Origin: Aestuariicoccus sp032586235
Lineage (GTDB): Bacteria; Pseudomonadota; Alphaproteobacteria; Rhodobacterales; Rhodobacteraceae
Direction of reading: 5' to 3'
DNA length: 22,379 bases
Assembly: GCF_032586235.1 (NCBI RefSeq)
Contig: NZ_JAWHTD010000054.1
Coordinates: forward strand, 1 to 22,379
The notes below the pieces were generated by a model that was given only the letters and a program-made list of their open reading frames with translations, did no database searches and was not told the DNA's origin. The stretch's first letter is position 1. Every line of letters starts with the position of its first letter. Made by a program: the position numbers and the translations under genes. Positions 1-5,395 of the stretch are shown here, piece after piece.

Positions 1-415
1 ATCGGTGACCGCGACGGTGGTCAGCGTGTCACCGAGATCGACGTCGGAATCGTTGGCCTGCACGTTGACAACGACGGCGCTGTCTTCGTCCGTCGTGACC
101 GCGTCATCTATCGCCACCGGCGGGTCGTTGACAGGGGTCACAGTCAGGCTGACCGTGGCGCTGCTGGTGGCCCCGGCCTCGTCCTCGATCGTGTAGGTAA
201 AGCTGTCGGTGCCAAAATAGTTTGGGTCCGGCGTGTAGGTGACCGTACCGTCACCGTTGATAGCCACGCTGCCGTTGGCCGGATCGGTGACCGCGACGGT
301 GGTCAGCGTGTCACCGAGATCGACGTCGGAATCGTTGGCCTGCACGTTGACAACGACGGCGCTGTCTTCGTCGGTCGTGACCGCGTCATCTATCGCCACC
401 GGCGGGTCGTTGACA
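1..415. repeat. 282-bp tandem repeat (cadherin-like unit)
   Basis: Bases 1-133 recur at 283-415 with one difference that I can find (C at 91, G at 373). The period of 282 bp equals 94 codons, one cadherin-like repeat of the RTX protein. Near identity at DNA level indicates recent duplication or gene conversion. The array probably continues left of the window. Confidence 0.9.
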
Positions 416-1590
416 CCTGTGATGGTGACGTCGGCGCTGACGGCGCTGGTGTTCCCGTTGGCGTCGCTGACCATCAGGCTCAGCGTTTCGAGGGCCGAGG
501 GAATGCCGCCGGTATTGGTGCCCAAAGCCTCGTAGTGACCGGTCGGGTCGAAGCTTAAGGTGTATACCACACCCGAACCCACCAGCGGTGTCAGCGCCGT
601 GCTCTCTAGAAGCGTCAGCGTGCCCACACCGGCAACGCTCAGATCGATGCTAAGCACGTCACCGTCGAAATCATAGGCCTGCAGGTTGAAAGTGATGGCG
701 TTGTCCTCGTCGGTGGCAAGATCGCCGACGAAGATCAGTGGTGCGTTGTTACCCCCAACCTCGTAGAGAAAATCGCTGAACTGCAGAAATTCCACATTTT
801 TGAGTTCGTCGGTGCCCTCGGGCCCAACGGTATCGGTGATCGTGACCTCGAGTTCATCATTAATCGAGAAATCGTAGTCCAGAATCGACCCGGAATAGAG
901 TGCCGTGTCGAAGCCGTTATTCCCATCGATGGTATCGTCGCCCTGGCCGCCTTCGACCGTATCGTCGCCAATCCCGGCATTTATGTCGTCATTGCCGACG
1001 CCGCCGTATAGTCCATCATCGCCAGCCCCGCCTTTTAGACTGTCGTCACCGGCGCCGCCGATGACGGTGTCGTCGCCGAGACCACCAGCGATGCTGTCGT
1101 CCCCCAGCCCGCCGCGCAATTCGTCATTGCCGTCGTTGCCACGCAATTCGTCGTTGCCGTGGTTGCCGCGTAATTCGTCGTTGCCGTGGTTGCCGTAGAT
1201 GGTGTCATCGCCTTGGCTGCCCTCGACCGTGTCGTCACCGATCCCAGCGTCGATGTTGTCGTCCCTGCCACCGCCATAGACCCAATCGTTGCCGGCACCG
1301 CCGTTCAGCCTATCGTCGCCGGCACCGCCGATAACGGTGTCGTCGCCGAGGCCGCCGGCGATGCCGTCGTCCCCCAATCCGCCGCGCAACTCGTCGTTGT
1401 CATCGTTGCCGTAAAGGCTGTCATCCCCGGCTAGGCCCTCAATCGTGTCGTCGCCATCACGGCCCTGGATAAGATCGCTTTCGGGACTGCCCGTCAGGAA
1501 TTCGTTCCCGCTATCACCGTTGATGTTAAGCCCGGCTTTGGGTCCGAAACGTAAAGCGGAAAAAACGTAAGATCCTTTGAGATGCGACAT
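1..1590 (-). CDS. RTX / cadherin-like repeat surface or secreted protein (5' part; runs off left edge)
   Basis: An open frame of 530 codons starts at the ATG at 1590-1588 (MSHLKGSY) and has no stop before base 1, so the C-terminus is outside the window. Residues about 42-226 are glycine/aspartate nonapeptides of the GGxGDDxUx type, the calcium-binding beta-roll repeat of RTX proteins. Residues 228-278 match the usual post-repeat segment (FDTALYSG, then DELKNVEFLQFSD). From residue 282 on come cadherin/VCBS-like beta-sandwich repeats (NDPPVAIDDAV, DEDSAV, NYFGTDSFTYT) with a 94-residue period. There is no Sec signal peptide; RTX proteins normally leave by type I secretion using a C-terminal signal, not visible here. 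RTX repeats at the N-terminus with cadherin-like repeats after them is less usual than the reverse. Likely a large adhesin or biofilm protein. No type I secretion genes are in view. Confidence 0.85.
   Translation of the reverse strand, partial: MSHLKGSYVFSALRFGPKAGLNINGDSGNEFLTGSPESDLIQGRDGDDTIEGLAGDDSLYGNDDNDELRGGLGDDGIAGGLGDDTVIGGAGDDRLNGGAGNDWVYGGGRDDNIDAGIGDDTVEGSQGDDTIYGNHGNDELRGNHGNDELRGNDGNDELRGGLGDDSIAGGLGDDTVIGGAGDDSLKGGAGDDGLYGGVGNDDINAGIGDDTVEGGQGDDTIDGNNGFDTALYSGSILDYDFSINDELEVTITDTVGPEGTDELKNVEFLQFSDFLYEVGGNNAPLIFVGDLATDEDNAITFNLQAYDFDGDVLSIDLSVAGVGTLTLLESTALTPLVGSGVVYTLSFDPTGHYEALGTNTGGIPSALETLSLMVSDANGNTSAVSADVTITGVNDPPVAIDDAVTTDEDSAVVVNVQANDSDVDLGDTLTTVAVTDPANGSVAINGDGTVTYTPDPNYFGTDSFTYTIEDEAGATSSATVSLTVTPVNDPPVAIDDAVTTDEDSAVVVNVQANDSDVDLGDTLTTVAVTD
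922..1392. repeat. Internal duplication of an RTX block, offset 270 bp, with 27-bp tandem units
   Basis: Residues 67-133 (bases 1192-1392) and 157-223 (bases 922-1122) of the RTX protein are near copies with an offset of 90 residues, both running from ELRGGLGDD to GDDTI. Between them lie three tandem 27-bp units (1117-1143, 1144-1170, 1171-1197) encoding NHGNDELRG or NDGNDELRG. This is repeat growth inside the calcium-binding region. Confidence 0.85.
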
Positions 1591-1943
1591 GTTTACACTC
1601 TGTTAAATTTGATTTGCGTTGAGTGTACTGCAACTGAGCCGGATCTGAATTATTATTTTTCGACGGAACTGTGTGATAGAATCTGTCAGATGAACCAGAC
1701 TTGAAGCGGGACGCCGTTCGGACCGCCCCTAGCCGTGTTCGCCGCTCTCGCCGAGTGGCGCGAACTTGGCGCGGTATAAGGGCAGTCCTACTGTCATTGT
1801 GGAGACGGATTCGAATCCGTCTGGCAGCACCCCGCATGTTCCTGCGGTGGCCACAGTGCAGCTGCAAAGGTGGCTTGAAGGGTGGGCACGAAATAGAAAA
1901 ATTCCGTCAAGTCATTGTTAAAATTATACATTCAGATATTTAT
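1591..1943. other. Gene-free region: RTX gene upstream region plus unexplained structured DNA
   Basis: No convincing gene is present; short frames on both strands here are arginine-rich or run through the tRNA and look spurious. The 1591-1690 part is AT-rich and should hold the RTX promoter; on the minus strand AATAAT in an A/T tract is a possible -10. A 7-bp inverted repeat (TACACTC at 1594-1600, GAGTGTA at 1621-1627) sits just upstream of the RTX start codon and could be an operator. Bases 1700-1870 are GC-rich with several small palindromes, and 1890-1943 is again AT-rich. Confidence 0.5.
1803..1831 (+). other. 20-bp perfect palindrome within a tRNA-3'-end-like sequence
   Basis: Bases 1803-1822 are a perfect palindrome (AGACGGATTC followed by its complement). 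The stretch 1810-1831 resembles the T-arm and acceptor end of a tRNA; compared with the 3' end of the nearby tRNA-Thr on the other strand I count 18 of 22 identical positions. The T-loop would be 8 rather than 7 nt, and I cannot find a matching 5' acceptor strand, so it is not an intact tRNA. It may be a tRNA relic, an integration-site relic, or just a hairpin. Confidence 0.4.
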
Positions 1944-2019
1944 TGGTGCCCCCACACGGACTCGAACCGCGGACCTACTGATTACAAATCAGTTGCTCTA
2001 CCAGCTGAGCTATAGGGGC
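1944..2019 (-). tRNA. tRNA-Thr (anticodon UGU)
   Basis: Read on the minus strand, 76 nt fold into a complete cloverleaf: acceptor strands GCCCCTA and TGGGGGC with discriminator A and an encoded CCA end (1944-1946), D-arm GCTCAGCTGGTAGAGC, anticodon stem ACTGA/TCAGT with loop TTTGTAA, and T-arm containing GGTTCGAGTCC. The anticodon TGT reads ACA (Thr) codons. Its 3' end faces the AT-rich stretch and the RTX gene, the side on which an element integrated at this tRNA would lie. Confidence 0.96.
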
Positions 2020-2023
2020 ATGA

Positions 2024-2052
2024 TGTATGACCAGGGTCCAGGAAGGTGTCAG
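2024..2052 (-). promoter_or_regulatory. Possible tRNA-Thr promoter
   Basis: On the minus strand CTGACA (2047-2052, five of six matches to the -35 consensus) is followed after 17 bp by CATACA (2024-2029, a weak -10). The mature tRNA 5' end lies only 4 nt further, which is closer than usual, so the assignment is tentative. Confidence 0.3.
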
Positions 2053-2151
2053 CTACACTGAAGCCCCTCTGAAAACCGCCGCACATCGTACGAAGGGCCG
2101 GATAGCAGAGCTTCTCGCGCGCCGCAAGATGGTGTGGCGGCCGCTTTATCT

Positions 2152-3807
2152 TCAGCGGTTGGCGCGCGCCAGCAATCCGACCGCCAGAAGGCCCACCAGA
2201 ACCACGATGATCGCCGCGGGCGCGGCGTCGCCGATGTTTTCCAGGCTGGCCTTTTCGTGCACCCTTGTGGCCAGCGTGTCATAGTTGAACGGGCGCAAAA
2301 GCAGCGTCGCGGGCAGCTCTTTGACGCAATCGACGAAGACCAGCAGCAGCGCCGAGGCGATGGACGAGCGCACCAGTGGGTAATAGACATCCGTCAGCGT
2401 CTGGCCTTGCGTGCGCCCCAGCGACCGCGCCGCCAGCGCCAGATTGGGCGACACCCGCCCCATGGCCGCATCCGCCGCGCCCTGCGCGATGGCAAAGAAG
2501 CGCACGCAATAGGCCAGCACCAGCGCAAAGGCCGATCCGGTCAGGATCAGGCCGGGGTCGATGCCCGTCGCCGCCTCGATCCCGTCGGCCATCAGGTGAT
2601 CGACCGCCGCCAGCGGGATCAGGATGCCGACGCCCAGCACCGCGCCCGGCGCGGCATAGCCGATGGTTGTCACCGGCAGCAGCAGCCGCGGCAGTTTCTG
2701 GCCCGAAAGCCGCACGCCGTAGACCAGAAACACCCCAGCCGCGACGGTGATCACCGCCGCGATGCCGCCCACGGTCAGCGTGTTCAACGCCGCCCGCCAG
2801 AGCGCGCGGTCCACCCAGACGCCTGCATTGTCGAGAGCATGGCTCAGCAGCACCGCCACCGGCAGCACGAAGCCCAGGGCGAAGGGAACGGCACAAAGCG
2901 CCGCCGCCGCCCAGGCCGCGCGGCCCGCCAGCGGCTTGCGCGCCACCGGCCGGTGGCGCGACGAGAGGTTGAAGAACCGCATCCTGCGGCGCGAGGATTT
3001 TTCCAGCAGCACAAGGAAGATCACCAGAAAGAGGATGACGCTGGCGATCTGCGCCGCACCGCCCGGATTGCCACCCTCGAGCCAGACGCTGAAGATGCCG
3101 GTGGTCAGGGTCTGCACCGCAAAGTAGTCGACCGTGCCGAAATCGTTGACCGCCTCCATCATCACGATGGCCACACCGGCGGCAATGGCGGGCCGCGCCA
3201 GCGGCAGGCCCACGCGCCAGAACCGCTGAAAGCCCCCTGCCCCAAGCGATTGCGCGACCTCCTCGGCGCTGGCAGATTGCTCGCGGAAGGCGTTGCGCGC
3301 CAGCAGGTAGACGTAAGGAAAGAGCGAGGCCGCCAGCACGATCACCGCAGCGCCCATGGACCTGATCTCGGGGAACCAATAGTCGCGCGCGGTCTGCCAG
3401 CCGAAAAGCTGCCTCAGACCGGTCTGCACCGGCCCCGCGTATTCGAGGAAATCCACCAGCGCATAGGCGCCCAGATAGGCCGGGATCGCCAGCGGCAGCA
3501 GCAACAGCCACTCCAGCCAGCGCCGCCCGGGAAAGTCGTAGCGCGACACCATCCAGGCGGTGGTTGTGCCCATCACCGCGGCCAGCGCGCCGACACCGGT
3601 CATCAGGATCGCGGTGTTCCACAGATAGCGCGGCAACGTGGTCGCGATGAGATGCGGCCAGATGTTGTTTTCCGGAAAGAGCGCGATCCACAGAACGGCG
3701 GCGATCGGCGCCAGCACCACCAGCGCGATCAGAACCGCCCCCGCCGACCACGGACTGGGCCAGCGCAGACGCATCCCCGACTTGCCGATGTGATCGCTCG
3801 CGCTCAT
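2152..3807 (-). CDS. Iron(III)-type ABC transporter permease (FbpB/SfuB/AfuB family)
   Basis: This 551-residue inner-membrane protein is a duplicated permease, two units of about six membrane helices. Each unit has its EAA loop for docking the ATPase: residues about 182-211 (EEVAQSLGAGG to LPLARPAI) and 455-484 (ALAARSLG to YYPLVRSSI). The segments EAVNDFGTVDYF (218-229) and KELPATLLLRPFNYDTLA (496-513) are characteristic of the ferric-iron permease family, which moves Fe3+ from a periplasmic binding protein into the cytoplasm. I chose the ATG at 3807 (MSASDHIG), preceded by a G-rich ribosome site; a TTG start at 3840 is possible but less likely. No binding protein or ATPase gene adjoins it, so partners must be encoded elsewhere. 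The substrate could also be another ion or a phosphorylated small molecule. Confidence 0.9.
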   Translation of the reverse strand: MSASDHIGKSGMRLRWPSPWSAGAVLIALVVLAPIAAVLWIALFPENNIWPHLIATTLPRYLWNTAILMTGVGALAAVMGTTTAWMVSRYDFPGRRWLEWLLLLPLAIPAYLGAYALVDFLEYAGPVQTGLRQLFGWQTARDYWFPEIRSMGAAVIVLAASLFPYVYLLARNAFREQSASAEEVAQSLGAGGFQRFWRVGLPLARPAIAAGVAIVMMEAVNDFGTVDYFAVQTLTTGIFSVWLEGGNPGGAAQIASVILFLVIFLVLLEKSSRRRMRFFNLSSRHRPVARKPLAGRAAWAAAALCAVPFALGFVLPVAVLLSHALDNAGVWVDRALWRAALNTLTVGGIAAVITVAAGVFLVYGVRLSGQKLPRLLLPVTTIGYAAPGAVLGVGILIPLAAVDHLMADGIEAATGIDPGLILTGSAFALVLAYCVRFFAIAQGAADAAMGRVSPNLALAARSLGRTQGQTLTDVYYPLVRSSIASALLLVFVDCVKELPATLLLRPFNYDTLATRVHEKASLENIGDAAPAAIIVVLVGLLAVGLLARANR

Positions 3808-3896
3808 CGCGCCCCCCGTGCTGCCGCAATCGCTGTTCAACCTGGCCCGAAAGGCCTTATAGTGAAGGCGGCAGACAACAAAAAGACCTCAAAACC

Positions 3897-4778
3897 ATGC
3901 AGGTGATCCTTCATACCGGCGTCCATTGCACCGACGAAGACCGGCTGCTGCGCGGCCTTCTGCGCAATGCAGGCGATTTTCGCGCCGATGGCGTCGCCAT
4001 TCCCGGCCCGTCGAAATACCGCCAGCTGCTGACCGACACGGTCAATTCCCTGGCCGGCGGCAAACCCGCGCCGGATGCGCGCGAAATCCTGCTGGATGCG
4101 ATGCTGTCGGACGATCCCGGCAAGATCGACCGCCTGATCCTGAGCCACGAGAACCTCTTTGGCGTGCCCAAGCTGACGCTGGCGGGCGGGCGGCTTTACC
4201 GCAAGGCCGAGCAGCGGCTGCAGATGATGTGCGATCTCTTTCGCGGCGACAGCGTCGAGGTCTTCATGGGCCTGCGCAACCCCGCGACCTTCCTGCCCGC
4301 GCTCTTCAGCGCCACGCCCTACGCCAGCTTCGACGAATTCATGCAGGGCGTCGATCCGATGCATCTGCGCTGGTCCGACCTGATCCGCCGCATCCGCGCC
4401 GATGTTCCGCAGGTCCCCCTGACGGTCTGGTGCAACGAGGACACGCCGCTGATCTGGGGCCAGCTCATGCGCGAGATGGCGGGAATCGAGATCACCCGCA
4501 AGATCACAGGCTCGTTCGATCTTTTCGGCGAGATCATCGACAAGGAAGGCATGAAACGCTTTCGCGCGTTCCTTAAGGACCATCCCGGCATCAACGAGAT
4601 GCAGAAACGCCGCGTGATGGTGGCGTTTCTGGACAAATACGCGCTCGACGAGGCGATCGAGGAAGAGCTGGACCTGCCGGGCTGGGACGAGGCCTATATC
4701 GACATGCTGACCGAGCTTTACGAGGACGACATGTTCGACATCGCGCGCATCCCCGGCGTGCTGGTGATCGACCCCTGA
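3897..4778 (+). CDS. Uncharacterised protein, possibly a degenerate sulfotransferase-like P-loop protein
   Basis: The 293-residue soluble protein has no signal peptide or membrane helix. I do not recognise it as a named family. Its start (residues 3-16, ILHTGVHCTDEDRL) resembles the PAPS-binding loop of bacterial sulfotransferase-like proteins, which usually reads like HIGTHKTGTTS, but the lysine and the GTT are replaced. Later segments fit the same family pattern: LSHENLFG (82-89), MGLRNPATFLPALF (124-137), and a tryptophan-rich stretch near 179-188. Inference: a sulfotransferase fold that has lost or changed its cofactor site. It is transcribed divergently from the permease gene with only 89 bp between starts, and converges on gapR with 8 bp between stop codons. 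The ribosome site before the ATG is weak. Confidence 0.75.
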   Translation: MQVILHTGVHCTDEDRLLRGLLRNAGDFRADGVAIPGPSKYRQLLTDTVNSLAGGKPAPDAREILLDAMLSDDPGKIDRLILSHENLFGVPKLTLAGGRLYRKAEQRLQMMCDLFRGDSVEVFMGLRNPATFLPALFSATPYASFDEFMQGVDPMHLRWSDLIRRIRADVPQVPLTVWCNEDTPLIWGQLMREMAGIEITRKITGSFDLFGEIIDKEGMKRFRAFLKDHPGINEMQKRRVMVAFLDKYALDEAIEEELDLPGWDEAYIDMLTELYEDDMFDIARIPGVLVIDP

Positions 4779-4786
4779 CGCGGGGC

Positions 4787-5047
4787 CTAGGACATGCCCA
4801 GCGCGGCCTTGTACATCTCGAGCACGGCTTCTTCCTCGGCGATGTCGTCGGCGTCGCGCTTGCGCAGCGCGATCACCTTGCGCATGACCTTGGTGTCATA
4901 GCCGCGGCCCTTGGCCTCGGCCATCACCTCTTTCTGCTGATCGGCGATGTCTTTCTTTTCGCTCTCAAGCCGTTCGTAACGCTCGATAAACTGGCGCAGT
5001 TCACCCGCGGCCACACCATAGCTTGCGTCTGAGGATTCGTCCTGCAT
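4787..5047 (-). CDS. gapR: GapR family DNA-binding protein (DUF2312)
   Basis: The 86-residue protein is highly charged and helical, with a coiled-coil N-terminal half (GELRQFIERYERLESEKKDI) and the conserved segments EVMAEAKGRGYD and VMRKVIALRK, matching the DUF2312/GapR family over its whole length. In Caulobacter GapR is a nucleoid protein that clamps overtwisted DNA ahead of replication and transcription and stimulates type II topoisomerases. An AGGAGA ribosome site lies upstream of the ATG at 5047. It is monocistronic, convergent with the gene at 3897 and divergent from the small membrane protein at 5170, with a stable hairpin in its upstream region. Confidence 0.93.
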   Translation of the reverse strand: MQDESSDASYGVAAGELRQFIERYERLESEKKDIADQQKEVMAEAKGRGYDTKVMRKVIALRKRDADDIAEEEAVLEMYKAALGMS

Positions 5048-5084
5048 CTGTCTCTCTCCTGCAAAGTCCCCCTTCCCTACGCGC

Positions 5085-5115
5085 GCCCCGCATCCCCATC
5101 AAGGGGTTGCGGGGC
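5085..5115. promoter_or_regulatory. Stable hairpin between gapR and the small membrane protein gene
   Basis: GCCCCGCA (5085-5092) pairs with TGCGGGGC (5108-5115), and inside it CCCC (5094-5097) pairs with GGGG (5103-5106) around a 5-nt loop. The result is a 12-bp stem with one T/T mismatch. It lies 38 bp upstream of the gapR start and has no T-run, so it is more likely a 5' UTR structure or binding site than a terminator. Confidence 0.4.
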
Positions 5116-5169
5116 ATGGCGGGATGAATTACCGCGCAGGGGTCAATCCGGCAGCAAGGGGACGTCGGC

Positions 5170-5385
5170 ATGGATATCCTGATCTGGCTCGGCGCAGCCA
5201 TTTCCGTCGCGGGTCTTCTGGGGCTTGGTTACTGCATCGTCCAGGTGGCGCGCGCCCGCGCCGCCAATCTGTCCGACGACGAGTTGCGCGCGGCCGTGCG
5301 CAAGGTCGTGCCGGTGAACATGGCGGCACTGTTCCTGTCGGTGATCGGGCTGATGATGGTGATCCTGGGGATCTTCCTGGGCTAG
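5170..5385 (+). CDS. Small two-helix membrane protein of unknown function
   Basis: The 71-residue protein has two hydrophobic segments, residues about 3-26 and 48-70, separated by a charged loop (RARAANLSDDELRAAVRK). A clear AAGGGGA ribosome site lies 7 nt before the ATG, which supports translation. I do not recognise a named family; similar short inner-membrane proteins are common in Rhodobacteraceae. It stands alone, divergent from gapR and convergent with the fatty-acid gene at 5392, the two stop codons being only 6 bp apart. Confidence 0.75.
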   Translation: MDILIWLGAAISVAGLLGLGYCIVQVARARAANLSDDELRAAVRKVVPVNMAALFLSVIGLMMVILGIFLG

Positions 5386-5395
5386 GCGCGCCTAG
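5382..5395. repeat. 14-bp palindrome carrying both convergent stop codons
   Basis: CTAGGCGCGCCTAG is a perfect palindrome. Its left half contains the TAG stop (5383-5385) of the plus-strand gene and its right half, read on the minus strand, the TAG stop (5392-5394) of the hydratase gene. It could form a short hairpin on either transcript, but no T-run follows. Confidence 0.7.

Noticed and set aside
1..1400. Short regular repeats that could suggest a CRISPR array
   Set aside because: The repeats are in frame, code for RTX and cadherin-like units, and have no unique spacers.
1690..1920. Possible permuted tmRNA around the T-arm-like palindrome
   Set aside because: No tag-peptide frame, no G-U pair of the alanine acceptor stem, and only five of seven possible acceptor pairs with downstream sequence.
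1701..2015. Plus-strand frame of 104 codons ending PTDYKSVALPAEL
   Set aside because: Its last part is the tRNA-Thr gene read as protein on the opposite strand, a common misannotation; the rest is arginine-rich and resembles nothing.
2134..3906. Plus-strand open frame of 590 codons
   Set aside because: Antisense to the permease gene; rich in Arg, His and Gln with no domain, as expected for the complement of a GC-rich gene.
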